This document shows positions 42,687 through 51,390 of a stretch of DNA of 64,000 nucleotides, one piece after another (the first letter of the stretch is position 1; each line of letters opens with the position of its first letter). Made by a program: the position numbers and the translations under genes. The notes under the pieces were generated by a model, which saw only the letters and a program-made list of their open reading frames with translations, was not told where the DNA came from and ran no database searches. The DNA is from Cytobacillus suaedae (GTDB lineage Bacteria; Bacillota; Bacilli; Bacillales; Bacillaceae_L), in the NCBI GenBank assembly GCA_014960805.1, contig CP063163.1, forward strand, positions 2,560,001 through 2,624,000, read 5' to 3'.

Positions 42687-43242
42687 TTATCGTCTTAATA
42701 GGTCATTAGAAATCCAATTAACAGCATCTATTAAATCATCTGCTATGTAATCTGGTTCGACATCTTTCCATGTTCCTCGATGTTTAGTGAGTGATTGTTC
42801 ACCACAACCTGTTTTTACAAGAACCTTTTTTGTTTTTGCTTGGTTAGCAGCTAACATATCTGTACTTCCTGTATCTCCTACAACGGCATTCATTAAGGTT
42901 TAAATTGTACTTTTTTTGTGCTTTTAACAATAAACCAATCTTTGGCTTTTGACATTCACACCCATCTTCGGGCTTGTGAGGACAATAAAAGATGTTGTCC
43001 AAATAAGCTGAATGATTTGCTAATTCTTCTTTCATTGTCTCAAAGGCTTTTAATAATTCATCTTCGGTAAAGTAGCCTCTACCTACTCTTGTTTGGTTTG
43101 TAAAGAGGAACACTTTTATTCCTAATTCATTAAGTGACTTTATAGCTTTTGGGGCAAAGTCATACATTGAAAACTCAAATGGATGCATCCCACCCCCAGT
43201 CCCTCCAATAGTTCCATCACGGTCAAGAAATACAGCTTTCAT
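42687..43242 (-). pseudogene. Frameshifted HAD phosphatase (HisB-N/GmhB-like)
   Basis: ATG at 43242, 8 nt after AGGAGG. MKAVFLDRDGTIGGTGGGMH (DxDGT), FLFTNQTRVGRG, and a C-x-H zinc loop FYCPHKPEDGCECQKPKIGL. Near 42893 one extra base shifts the frame; the adjacent frame resumes NAVVGDTGSTDMLAANQAKT with the last catalytic Asp motif. The intact enzyme would dephosphorylate a sugar or histidinol phosphate. Confidence 0.85.
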
Positions 43243-43274
43243 CATCAACACCTCCGTAATTACCTCGGTTTTTA

Positions 43275-43347
43275 GTAACCTGCTCTATAGTTCAATAAAA
43301 GAAGCTCTGATCCTTCTTGAATTAGAGCTCCCTATAGTTGAAGAAGG
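43275..43347. repeat. TTAG-hairpin element
   Basis: Left box CTGCTCTATAGTTCAATAAA, stem AGCTCTGAT/ATTAGAGCT, right box CCCTATAGTTGAAGAAGG. Confidence 0.85.
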
Positions 43348-43357
43348 CTATAAAGGT

Positions 43358-44836
43358 TTACTTTTTCGTGATTGCTCTAATAGCAACTTCCTTGTCATCA
43401 AAGTGTAAAGTCTTATCTTTAATTGTTTGATATGTTTCATGACCTTTACCAGCTATGAGTACAACATCGTCTGTTTCTGCCATTTCTATAGCTTTAAAGA
43501 TGGCCTCTTCTCGGTTAACGATTAATTCATACTTTGGCGAACTAATGGAAGTAATACCTGTTTCTATATCCCTTAGTATTTTTTCAGGATCTTCGAAACG
43601 TGGATTATCTGACGTAACTATTACATAGTTACTATACCGACTAGCAATCTCACCCATAATTGGTCTTTTCGATACGTCTCGATTGCCACCACAACCAAAA
43701 ACCGAGATAATTTTTCCTTTAGAAAACTCTTTAATAGATTTCAATACATTTTCGATTGCATCAGGGGTATGAGCATAGTCAACGATTACAAGAAAATCTT
43801 GTCCTTGATCTACTAACTCCATTCTGCCTCCTACACTTGATAGTTGAGATAAACTTCTCTTAATATTTTCTAGTGGCACACCCTCTATTAAAGCTGTTGC
43901 TATCGCGGCCAAAGCATTATATACATTAAAAAGACCAACTAAATTAAGAGTTACGTCAATTTCTCCTTTATAAGAACTGAGTATAAAATTTATACCTTGT
44001 GCTTTCATTTTAATATTCTTTGCAACTACATCCGACTGATTATTTATTCCATATGTAATGACTTCTACAGAAGTTATTTTTTGTAAATAATCTGATTCTG
44101 GATCATCAGCATTAATAACTGCATATTTCTTTTCGTAAGAACTGTATCCATTTCCTAGTGTAGAAAACAATAATCCTTTAGCATTCCTATACTCTTCAAA
44201 TGAACCATGATAGTCTAAGTGATCTTGAGTAAGATTCGTAAAGATAGCCGTCCTAAAATTACACCCAGAAACCCTTTTCATATCTAAACCTTGGGAGGAT
44301 ACTTCCATAACACAGTAATCTGCTTCATGGTCTCGCATTTTTCTTAAATTTCTTTGTAAGGTTGGAGGTTCTTGTGTATTTATATCAGTTGGATACATGT
44401 CACCATTTATTTTAATTCCGTTATTACCCATCAATCCTGTCTTAGAACCATAATCACTTAAAATCTTTTCTATAATAAAAGATGTAGTTGTTTTTCCATT
44501 TGTCCCGGTGATACCAATAAGTTTCAGTTCCTGAGATGGATAATTATATAAATGAGAAGAAATTACCGACATAGCGTATCTTGCGTCATTTACAAAAATC
44601 TTTGGAACGTCAATATCAATATCTCTTTCAACTACAAGAGCCACTGCTCCATTTTTTACTGCATCTTTTGCATACTGGTGTCTATCTTCAAGATATCCTT
44701 TAATCGCTGGTACACAGATAAAAAGATTCCCTTTTTCTATCTTTCTAGAATCCATCTGTAAACCTGTTATATTGATATCTAAGTCGCCGACGGTTGTTCG
44801 AACTACCAATAAGTCTGCAATCTCTTTTAATTTCAT
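43358..44836 (-). CDS. MurE-like UDP-MurNAc-tripeptide synthetase
   Basis: 492 aa from MKLKEIADLLVVRTTVGDLD (GAGGTGTTCAAT before ATG). P-loop GITGTNGKTTTSF at about 108-120, the carbamylated-Lys/His region, and DNPRFEDPEKIL, the meso-diaminopimelate-selecting motif of MurE. It lies alone in the cassette array and not in a dcw cluster, so it is probably a second MurE paralogue acting on muropeptides or a related amide-ligase substrate. All catalytic motifs appear intact. Confidence 0.85.
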   Translation of the reverse strand: MKLKEIADLLVVRTTVGDLDINITGLQMDSRKIEKGNLFICVPAIKGYLEDRHQYAKDAVKNGAVALVVERDIDIDVPKIFVNDARYAMSVISSHLYNYPSQELKLIGITGTNGKTTTSFIIEKILSDYGSKTGLMGNNGIKINGDMYPTDINTQEPPTLQRNLRKMRDHEADYCVMEVSSQGLDMKRVSGCNFRTAIFTNLTQDHLDYHGSFEEYRNAKGLLFSTLGNGYSSYEKKYAVINADDPESDYLQKITSVEVITYGINNQSDVVAKNIKMKAQGINFILSSYKGEIDVTLNLVGLFNVYNALAAIATALIEGVPLENIKRSLSQLSSVGGRMELVDQGQDFLVIVDYAHTPDAIENVLKSIKEFSKGKIISVFGCGGNRDVSKRPIMGEIASRYSNYVIVTSDNPRFEDPEKILRDIETGITSISSPKYELIVNREEAIFKAIEMAETDDVVLIAGKGHETYQTIKDKTLHFDDKEVAIRAITKK

Positions 44837-44920
44837 ATTGAACACCTCACCGAACTGATTTAATAACTCTTATTTACATTTTAACAATTTCTTACATATT
44901 ACTCTATTCAGATCTAATTA

Positions 44921-44974
44921 AAAGGATGATGCCCTACTCATTTATTGAAGTATGGCTACCCATTAGCACATCAA
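44921..44974. repeat. TTAG-hairpin element, degenerate
   Basis: AGGATGATGCCCTACTCATT, TATTGAAGTATGGC then TACCCATTAGCACATCAAG. Confidence 0.5.
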
Positions 44975-44980
44975 GTCAAC

Positions 44981-45163
44981 CTATTTCCCTTTATCTGCTA
45001 ATTTAATTCCAATCCAAATTAGAACCCCGATAATCAGTCCGTAATTTATCTGAACAATTATATTGTCCCGATGAAACACTTCTCGTAGAATTTCATCCAA
45101 GTTAACCGTTATCAACATATAAATAAATGCAAAAATAATAGTAAAACCGAATGTTTTAACCAT
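44981..45163 (-). CDS. Two-TM small protein (60 aa)
   Basis: GGGAGATAAT then ATG. MVKTFGFTIIFAFIYMLITV, loop NLDEILREVFHRDN, then YGLIIGVLIWIGIKLADKGK. Unknown. Confidence 0.65.
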   Translation of the reverse strand: MVKTFGFTIIFAFIYMLITVNLDEILREVFHRDNIIVQINYGLIIGVLIWIGIKLADKGK

Positions 45164-45196
45164 ATTATCTCCCTCTTAATTTAAATTCTCTTGTTC

Positions 45197-45279
45197 CATT
45201 AACTGCTTCTTTAGCTTAACAACTTCCACAAAAAAGGGGCTTATCCTTCTTAAAGATAAGCACCCTTTAGCTGAATAAG
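45197..45279. repeat. TTAG-hairpin element (near-ideal copy)
   Basis: Left box ACTGCTTCTTTAGCTTAACA, stem GCTTATC/GATAAGC, right box CACCCTTTAGCTGAATAAG. Confidence 0.85.
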
Positions 45280-45280
45280 T

Positions 45281-45847
45281 CTAAGTGTGATGGAGCTTAA
45301 TTTTATGCCAGATTGCTTTCCAATTTTTCTTAATTATTCGTTCCTCATAAATTGCAGCTCGTTCTTTTGTCTCTTTAAAATATGGTGTAGGCTTCAACTC
45401 TAAATTTAAAACATCATCTATACCGCAAGGAGCAGTAAGAATTAGTTTATTATTCTTGTCTATTTTCACACCAAGAGCAGTTACTGTCTCTGGAAATTTT
45501 GAAATAGCATCCTCTGAAGAAATATAAGGTGGAATATCATTTATAACGTGCATTCTTGCTTCATTCTTAACAGACCAAGGTATATCAGGCAGAATTGCGC
45601 TCAATTCAGCTTCTAATTCTTTTTCGGTCTTCTCATCAATGTTTTTATCATCAAAATATATAACATCCACATCTGGAGTAGCTGTTCTATTTTCAAACCC
45701 GTGTAATGTATCCCAAATTTTAGAACGTATAAATCCCGCACATATCCACCAATCTGGCAAATTTAGTTTACTTGCAGCCTTAATTATTTCCATCATTTTG
45801 TCATCATTTTGAATTAACTTTACTACATCTTCTTGGTTCCTTAACAT
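45281..45847 (-). CDS. Nucleotidyltransferase-family protein (NTP_transf_6/DUF925)
   Basis: 188 aa. LPDWWICAGFIRSKIWDTLH then TATPDVDVIYFDD, with the DVD metal-binding pair, and LNLELKPTPYF are the DUF925 pattern of minimal nucleotidyltransferases. It would transfer a nucleotide to an unknown acceptor. Intact. Confidence 0.85.
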   Translation of the reverse strand: MLRNQEDVVKLIQNDDKMMEIIKAASKLNLPDWWICAGFIRSKIWDTLHGFENRTATPDVDVIYFDDKNIDEKTEKELEAELSAILPDIPWSVKNEARMHVINDIPPYISSEDAISKFPETVTALGVKIDKNNKLILTAPCGIDDVLNLELKPTPYFKETKERAAIYEERIIKKNWKAIWHKIKLHHT

Positions 45848-45915
45848 TTAATCTCCCCTTTACACACGAACATATATTCCTATTTTAACACAATTATAAA
45901 TTATAGGGAGATTAT

Positions 45916-45988
45916 TCCACTAAACTGCTATATAGCTCAATAAAAGGAGCTCTAATCCTTCTTGAATTAGAGCTCCCTTTAGTTGAAC
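45916..45988. repeat. TTAG-hairpin element (best stem)
   Basis: Left box CTAAACTGCTATATAGCTCA, perfect 11-bp stem GGAGCTCTAAT/ATTAGAGCTCC, right box CCCTTTAGTTGAACTT. Strong intrinsic terminator for the minus strand. Confidence 0.88.
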
Positions 45989-46092
45989 TTACTCTTTATT
46001 TTGAAGTTTTAAGATTTCTTTCAAAATTAAAGATGTATATTAACGGGTTTACTTTCGTGGTATCATTCCGAACCTCTGAAAGCTTTTACATT
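45989..46092. other. Spacer
   Basis: No gene seen. Confidence 0.3.
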
Positions 46093-46626
46093 TTATTGAT
46101 TAAGTTCATCAATCGATTTGAATATTCTTGAATATACTTCTTTTATGTTTTCATCTGTTTTTTTATCATTATACAAACCGTATTTCCAACTTTTTAACGA
46201 CTCATCTTCTTTTAATGTAAGAACCCCAACAGCATAGCTTTGACCAGCAGTCCAGTTCCAAGACTCATTATATTCTGTTTCTTTTACGGTAAAAGGAATA
46301 TGATTATTAGCTGATATAAAAAAGAATGGAATTGTAGAATTTAGATAAACGTCTGCATATTGGCGTTCAGCAGCCTCTGAAAGATTATTTTCCCTGATAA
46401 TTACTGCGTCATAAGACTTCAGTTCTTCACTAGCCATTTCATCAATTGTGATTTCTGTAAATATCACTTGTTCCTCATTTACTTCTGGTGGGTCTCCAAC
46501 CACCGCTATTTCTAAAGGTTTTCCTTCATACAACTCAAAATCAGGACTTTGAGTACAAGCTGTTAGTGCGAATAATAGTATTAGAAATATAAAAGATAAA
46601 TAGTTTTTTCCTTTTTTTCTATACAT
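46093..46626 (-). CDS. Lipoprotein, paralogue of 37154-37681
   Basis: 177 aa from MYRKKGKNYLSF (GGGGG 7 nt before ATG). Lipobox LFALTAC. LEIAVVGDPPEVNEEQVIFT, PFFFISANNHIPFTVKETEY and LYNDKKTDENIKEVYSRIF are shared nearly word for word with the copy 9 kb away, while other stretches have diverged. Confidence 0.75.
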   Translation of the reverse strand: MYRKKGKNYLSFIFLILLFALTACTQSPDFELYEGKPLEIAVVGDPPEVNEEQVIFTEITIDEMASEELKSYDAVIIRENNLSEAAERQYADVYLNSTIPFFFISANNHIPFTVKETEYNESWNWTAGQSYAVGVLTLKEDESLKSWKYGLYNDKKTDENIKEVYSRIFKSIDELNQ

Positions 46627-46676
46627 ATGCAAACCCCCTTATACATCAAATTACACCATAAAATCCCATATTTCTT

Positions 46677-46705
46677 ATTGAACTATCCTTCCCTTTAGTT
46701 TAAGT
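46677..46705. repeat. TTAG-hairpin element, half copy
   Basis: TTGAACTATCCTTCCCTTTA then GTTTAAGTG; contains the stop of the remnant below. Confidence 0.5.
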
Positions 46706-46832
46706 GAAAACCATCACATAATCCTTTTAAATGGAAGCTTTTTATTGAGGAGTATACGTAAACTTCAGCACAATCATTGAGTCGCTCTAAATCATCATCA
46801 AATTTGCAACTACTACAAAGAAAATTCGTATT
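46695..46832 (-). pseudogene. 5'-truncated remnant
   Basis: FLCSSCKFDDDLERLNDCAE then VYVYSSIKSFHLKGLCDGFH LN and a TAA inside the element box. Four Cys; no start codon or ribosome site found. Confidence 0.4.
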
Positions 46833-46948
46833 AATTATTAAGGATAAATAAATTTCTGTTTACTGCCTCATTAGCAAAACGATCAAAGCAAAGAATAACT
46901 TATTGCAATTTTACATAATATAAGACTTGCTCAGGAGGTGATTATAAA
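46833..46948. other. Intergenic stretch
   Basis: Holds a further half element (TTTACTGCCTCATTAGCAAA, 46859-46880), the last recognisable one before the ars region, and the ribosome site of the next gene. Confidence 0.35.
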
Positions 46949-47131
46949 ATGGCTAATCGAGATAATAATCGAAATGTTTCAGAAAACATTAAAGATACAG
47001 CTGGGGCGGCATTCCATTCTATTCATCGAGGATTAGAAGTTACGGAGAATGCCGCAATGAATGCTGTAGACGAAACTGCTGAAGCTATTTCCAATTTAAC
47101 AGATAATGATAAAAGACGTAACGACCGATAG
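46949..47131 (+). CDS. Small hydrophilic protein (60 aa)
   Basis: Strong AGGAGGTGATTATAAA then ATG. MANRDNNRNVSENIKDTAGA, AFHSIHRGLEVTENAAMNAV: charged, Asn/Asp-rich ends around an amphipathic Ala-rich helix, similar in composition to small spore or stress proteins. No family recognised. Followed by a shared terminator. Confidence 0.65.
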   Translation: MANRDNNRNVSENIKDTAGAAFHSIHRGLEVTENAAMNAVDETAEAISNLTDNDKRRNDR

Positions 47132-47165
47132 GTGCCAATTTTAAATAAAGCAGATATATAAAAAA

Positions 47166-47200
47166 GGTATAACATAGTTAAAACACTACTATGTTATGCC
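47166..47200. terminator. Bidirectional terminator between the small gene and arsC
   Basis: GGTATAACATAGT and ACTATGTTATGCC arms (one wobble). A-rich on the left and T-rich on the right, so it can serve both converging transcripts. Confidence 0.75.
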
Positions 47201-47236
47201 CTTGTTTAATAGTAACGTACACACTTATTTCTTCTC

Positions 47237-47656
47237 TTACTCGCCTGTTTCACCAAAACGCTTAATACGATCTCCAATTTCATCACGAACTCGCTCAAAA
47301 AATGCCCACTTCTCTTCATCTGTTCCTTCTGCTTTTGCAGGATCATCGAAACCCCAGTGCACACGCTTCACATGTGGTGGAGTAACCGGACAGTGGTCTG
47401 CGGCATGTCCACATAAAGTAACAACCAAGTCAGCTTTATTTAAAATTTCTGGGTCAATTGTATCTGATGTTTGGTTTGAAATATCAATTCCTGCCTCATT
47501 CATGACTTTTACGGCATTTGTATTTAACCCATGTGCCTCAAGACCCGCACTTTTCACTTCCCACTCGTCACTTAAGTGCTTCTTTGCCCATCCTTCAGCC
47601 ATTTGGCTTCTGCAAGAATTTCCTGTACATAGAAAGTAGATTGTTTTTTTAGTCAT
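47237..47656 (-). CDS. arsC: Arsenate reductase, thioredoxin-coupled
   Basis: 139 aa. Active-site loop [15 protein letters not shown] (Cys10, Arg16, CX5R) plus the redox pair Cys82/Cys89 in [12 protein letters not shown]: the complete Bacillus/Staphylococcus ArsC signature. It reduces arsenate to arsenite for export by ArsB. Last gene of arsR-arsB-arsC, 21 bp after arsB. Confidence 0.95.
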   Translation of the reverse strand: MTKKTIYFLCTGNSCRSQMAEGWAKKHLSDEWEVKSAGLEAHGLNTNAVKVMNEAGIDISNQTSDTIDPEILNKADLVVTLCGHAADHCPVTPPHVKRVHWGFDDPAKAEGTDEEKWAFFERVRDEIGDRIKRFGETGE

Positions 47657-47677
47657 TGTTTAGTTCTCCTTTATGGT

Positions 47678-48976
47678 TTAATGAATGATTAGTAACCAAA
47701 AATATAGACCAACTAGTGTGATAAACAGGGTTGGAATGGTTAGAATAATTCCTACTTTAAAATAAGTACCCCATGAGATTTTTACCCCTTTAAGAGATAA
47801 AACGTGTAACCAAAGTAATGTTGCAAGTGAACCAATTGGCGTAATCTTTGGCCCTAAATCAGAACCAATAACATTTGCATAAATAAGTGCCTCTCGGACA
47901 ACACCACTTGTATTTGTATCCGCAATGGCTAACGCATCGATCATAACAGTTGGCATGTTATTCATGACAGATGATAGGATGGCTGCAATAAAGCCCATAC
48001 CAATTGTGGCAGCAAATAATCCTTGATCAGCTGTTGCTTGGATTAAGTCGGATAACACATTCGTTAAGCCAACATTCCTTAGTCCATAAACGACAACATA
48101 CATACCAATCGAGAAAAATACAATGGCCCATGGTGCTCCTTTGATAACGGTTTGTGTATTGACTGCAGTACTTTTTCTTGCCATCATCAAAAAGAAAATA
48201 GCGACAATACCTGCCACAATGGATACCGGTACCCCAATAAACTCACTCGCGAAATAACCAACTAGTAAAATACCTAGAACATACCAAGAAAGACGGAACA
48301 TCTTTTCGTCACGAATGGCCTCAACCGGTTTTTTTAGATGTGAGAGATCATATTGTTTTGGAAGGTTCTTTCGGAAATATAAATATAAAACCAAAATACT
48401 AGCCCCTAATGAAAAGAAGTTAGGAATGATCATTCTTGAAGCAAATACAACAAATCCGATTCCAAAAAAGTCAGCTGAAACAATATTAACAAGATTGCTT
48501 ACTACTAACGGTAAAGATGTTGTATCTGCAATAAATCCACTAGCGATAATAAATGGAAATACCATTTTTTCTTCAAACTTTAAATTTCTAACCATAGCTA
48601 AAACAATCGGTGTCAGGATAAGAGCTGCACCATCATTTGCGAAAAAGGCAGCTACAAGTGAACCTAAAATGGCTACGTACACAAACATACGAACGCCATT
48701 TCCCTTTGCTGCTCGAGCCATATGAAGAGCAGACCACTCAAAGAACCCTATTTCATCCAGAATAAGCGATATGATAATAATTGCTATAAATGCTAAAGTT
48801 GCGTTCCAGACGATGGAGGTTACGTCAATAACATCTTTAAAATCGACTACGCCTACTAACAATGCAAGAATAGCTCCCCCACAGGCAGACCATCCAATTG
48901 ATAACCCCTTAGGCTGCCATATAACTAAGACAAGTGTTGCTAAAAAAATCAATGATGCTATTATTACTGATGTCAC
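47678..48976 (-). CDS. arsB: Arsenite efflux pump ArsB
   Basis: 432 aa, about 12 [42 protein letters not shown] and [20 protein letters not shown] are hallmarks of the ArsB/NhaD-type family. It extrudes arsenite or antimonite across the membrane. GTG start with AAGGGGG 7 nt upstream. It begins 15 bp after arsR. Confidence 0.93.
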   Translation of the reverse strand: MTSVIIASLIFLATLVLVIWQPKGLSIGWSACGGAILALLVGVVDFKDVIDVTSIVWNATLAFIAIIIISLILDEIGFFEWSALHMARAAKGNGVRMFVYVAILGSLVAAFFANDGAALILTPIVLAMVRNLKFEEKMVFPFIIASGFIADTTSLPLVVSNLVNIVSADFFGIGFVVFASRMIIPNFFSLGASILVLYLYFRKNLPKQYDLSHLKKPVEAIRDEKMFRLSWYVLGILLVGYFASEFIGVPVSIVAGIVAIFFLMMARKSTAVNTQTVIKGAPWAIVFFSIGMYVVVYGLRNVGLTNVLSDLIQATADQGLFAATIGMGFIAAILSSVMNNMPTVMIDALAIADTNTSGVVREALIYANVIGSDLGPKITPIGSLATLLWLHVLSLKGVKISWGTYFKVGIILTIPTLFITLVGLYFWLLIIH

Positions 48977-48991
48977 TTCATATCCCCCTTA

Positions 48992-49336
48992 TTAATCACA
49001 CGAGATGCGTAATCCCTGTTTTGCTAGCTCCTCCAACTTATAATTCTGGCTCGGAAGATTGTCTAGCAGATTTTGAACAAATGGATAAAACTCACTTTCT
49101 TTATTTAAAGAATAGATAATCCATTGTCCTCTTCTCGTTTCACGAACAATTCCCGCATCCTTTAACTTACGAACATGTTGACTGATAGCTGGTTGGCTTG
49201 CTTTAAAAATCTCTACAAATTCACACACACAACAATCGTGTGAGTCCAAAATTTTCACCATCGTCAAACGTGTTTTGTCTCCCAATAGTTTTAAGATTGT
49301 CGCAGCCTTCTCTACTTCAAGCATTGAACCTTGCAT
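48992..49336 (-). CDS. arsR: Arsenical-responsive repressor ArsR
   Basis: 114 aa from MQGSMLEVEKAA (AGGAGGTGTTTTC before ATG). Winged helix with the metal-sensing DCCVCEFVE (Cys35, Cys36, Cys38) in the recognition region, then SQPAISQHVRKLKDAGIVRE (DNA-reading helix). It represses the operon until arsenite binds. Shortest, promoter-proximal gene, as usual. Confidence 0.92.
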   Translation of the reverse strand: MQGSMLEVEKAATILKLLGDKTRLTMVKILDSHDCCVCEFVEIFKASQPAISQHVRKLKDAGIVRETRRGQWIIYSLNKESEFYPFVQNLLDNLPSQNYKLEELAKQGLRISCD

Positions 49337-49381
49337 GAAAACACCTCCTGTAACAACACTAACATCACCACATAACAATTC

Positions 49382-49410
49382 ACTTATATAATAGTTTACT
49401 TATATGTTTA
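49382..49410 (-). promoter_or_regulatory. Candidate ArsR operator/promoter
   Basis: Upstream of arsR, ATATAAGT occurs twice (49382-49389 and 49398-49405 as ACTTATAT on plus), 16 bp apart, overlapping a TATTATATAA -10-like region. Direct half-site repeats are consistent with ArsR binding but unproven. Confidence 0.45.
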
Positions 49411-49482
49411 TTTCAATCTCTTTTGTGTAAATTCTATGTAAATCCATATTAATTCCTAGTTATTGTGCTCTAAATATAAAAA

Positions 49483-49505
49483 GCATTACTGGGTACCAGT
49501 AATGC
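49483..49505 (-). terminator. Intrinsic terminator of the class V aminotransferase gene
   Basis: Perfect GCATTACTGG/CCAGTAATGC stem with a 3-nt loop; on the minus strand followed by TTTTTATA. Confidence 0.8.
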
Positions 49506-49517
49506 AAACAGTAGTAA

Positions 49518-51020
49518 TCAATCTACTCTAAATAATCCTCTTGTATCTACCTTCTGTTGGTTTATATAGTAAAAATCATTTGATTGTGAATCATAGACAT
49601 AGTCTTTTTTCCATTCTCCTGCATTCTTTACAATTTCTCTCATCGCAGAAATGAAAGTATAGATTTCTTCATTTGTCATTGTAGGATGAATTGAGAACCT
49701 TACCCACCCAGGCTTTGTTGATTGGTCACCAAGTTCAACAAGATCCGTAATCTTTTTTGATTCCTCCTTGGTTATTGAGAATAAATAGTGTCCATACGTT
49801 CCCGCACACGAACAACCACCCCTTAACTGGAAACCATATCTGTCATTAAGGATTTTAACAACCAAGTTATAGTGTAGATTTTCAACACAGAAAGAAACAA
49901 TTCCTAAACGATCCGTTTTATCAGCCTCTAATACTTGAAGCCCAGGTATACGGTTTAGTTCTTTTAAGAGCAATGAAACAAGTTCATGTTCCCGCTCTAG
50001 TATTTTCTCTTCACCCATTTCTTCTTTTAACCTGATACATAAAGCAACCCTAATTGCCTGCAAAATACCTGGTGTTCCACCATCCTCACGTTTTTCTATA
50101 TCGTTGAAATATTGCTTCATTCCCCAAGGATTCGTCCATGAAACTGTCCCACCACCAGGATGATCTGGTACTTTAGTAGAATACAATTTCGAGTTAAAAA
50201 TTAATACACCACTAGATCCTGGACCCCCTAAAAATTTATGAGGTGAAAAGAAAATCGCATCTAATGATTCACCCTCGTTCTCAGGATGCATATTTATTTT
50301 CACATAAGGGGCTGAAGCTGCAAAATCAACAAAACAATATCCATCGTGCTGATGCATAACCTTTGCCAGTTCATGGTAAGGTGTTTCAATTCCGGTTACA
50401 TTTGAGCAAGCTGAAAAAGACCCTATTTTTAGTTTACGATTTTTATAGTTAAGTAGAAGCTGATCCAATTTTTCTGGACAAACATTACCCTCTGAATCTG
50501 GCTCAATAATACAGACTTCTCCAATTGTCTCTAACCATGAAGTGTGGTTCGAATGATGTTCCATGTGGGAAACAAAAATAATGGGCTTTTCCTGCTCATT
50601 TAGTTTGACCCTGTCTCTTAACTGCTCTGGAATCTTTAAGCCAATCATTCTTTGAAGTTTATTAATGGCCGCTGTCATGCCTGCTCCTGCGAAGATGATA
50701 CAATCATCATGATTTGCATTTACATGTGCTTTGATGACTCTTTTTGCTTCCTCATAAGCCTCTGTCATAAAAGCTCCTGTCATATTCGAATCGGTATGTG
50801 TATTGGCCATAAATGGACCAAATTCGTTACAGATTTTATCTTCAATAGGTTTATATAATCGTCCACTTGCCATCCAATCGGCATAAATAATTTTTTTCTG
50901 ACCAAACGGAGAGAAAAACTCCTGATTGTTTCCAATAATCCCACTACGAAATTGTTGAAAATAGGTCTCCAACTCCCCATACATTTCATAATTATTACTC
51001 CCTATCCTGGCCTTTAGCAT
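49518..51020 (-). CDS. Class V aminotransferase/cysteine desulfurase-like PLP enzyme
   Basis: About 500 aa from MLKARIGSNNYEMYG (AAAGGTGG before ATG). FVSHMEHHSNHTSW, CFVDFAASAPYVKI, FFSPHKFLGGPGSSGVL (PLP lysine) and RGGCSCAGTYGHYL (a Cys loop near the usual persulfide position) mark a NifS/Csd-like fold-type I enzyme. There is no IscU/SufU or rhodanese partner next door, so a sulfur-transfer or selenocysteine-lyase-like role is only inferred. The promoter lies 5' of 51020. Confidence 0.85.
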   Translation of the reverse strand: MLKARIGSNNYEMYGELETYFQQFRSGIIGNNQEFFSPFGQKKIIYADWMASGRLYKPIEDKICNEFGPFMANTHTDSNMTGAFMTEAYEEAKRVIKAHVNANHDDCIIFAGAGMTAAINKLQRMIGLKIPEQLRDRVKLNEQEKPIIFVSHMEHHSNHTSWLETIGEVCIIEPDSEGNVCPEKLDQLLLNYKNRKLKIGSFSACSNVTGIETPYHELAKVMHQHDGYCFVDFAASAPYVKINMHPENEGESLDAIFFSPHKFLGGPGSSGVLIFNSKLYSTKVPDHPGGGTVSWTNPWGMKQYFNDIEKREDGGTPGILQAIRVALCIRLKEEMGEEKILEREHELVSLLLKELNRIPGLQVLEADKTDRLGIVSFCVENLHYNLVVKILNDRYGFQLRGGCSCAGTYGHYLFSITKEESKKITDLVELGDQSTKPGWVRFSIHPTMTNEEIYTFISAMREIVKNAGEWKKDYVYDSQSNDFYYINQQKVDTRGLFRVD

Positions 51021-51150
51021 TTTTGATTCCACCTTTGTTATAGGGTTTCTTCTGTAATATATGTTGGAATAGGTTAATGTTGAAGGTATCTATTATCGAA
51101 AAATGTATTCTCATCTGTTCTAAATGTATAGTTTTTGTGAATTAGGGTTA

Positions 51151-51351
51151 ATGATAGAAGAAGCATTATGGATATATGAAGAATTAGGTAAAGGTGATGT
51201 TGTGAAAGAATTTAAATTTGGAAATGCAAAATTCATGTTCGTGTCAAATCTTCCTGGTTTTACAGACAAAAAAGGGGAACCAACTGTTATTGAATTTGAA
51301 AGAGCAATTCAAGATTGTTATGATAGGTATAAGAAATGGGAGCATAAGTAA
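51151..51351 (+). CDS. Small hypothetical protein (66 aa)
   Basis: MIEEALWIYEELGKGDVVKE, FKFGNAKFMFVSNLPGFTDK: soluble alpha/beta. The ribosome site is weak (TTAGGG) and the frame extends upstream, so the start is uncertain. Its end forms a GGGAGCAT/ATGCTCCC hairpin. Confidence 0.5.
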   Translation: MIEEALWIYEELGKGDVVKEFKFGNAKFMFVSNLPGFTDKKGEPTVIEFERAIQDCYDRYKKWEHK

Positions 51352-51358
51352 TGCTCCC
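51338..51358. terminator. Hairpin between converging genes
   Basis: GGGAGCAT/ATGCTCCC overlapping the stop of the plus-strand gene; T-rich on the minus side. Confidence 0.55.
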
Positions 51359-51390
51359 AGATGTCATTGGTAATCGTTTATTCTCTGTGC

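Noticed and set aside
5772-46705. CRISPR array
   Set aside because: The repeats are spaced by whole genes of variable length, not by 30-40 nt spacers, and no cas genes are present.
5772-46705. Classical integron attC sites
   Set aside because: The conserved box GTTAGNT does not match GTTRRRY, the two boxes are direct rather than inverted repeats, and no integron integrase is visible.
5772-46705. MITEs or insertion sequences
   Set aside because: No target-site duplications or transposase ORFs were found, and the elements always sit at gene borders in one orientation.
49382-49410. Classical palindromic ArsR operator
   Set aside because: Only direct half-site repeats were seen, so I list it as a candidate rather than a defined operator.
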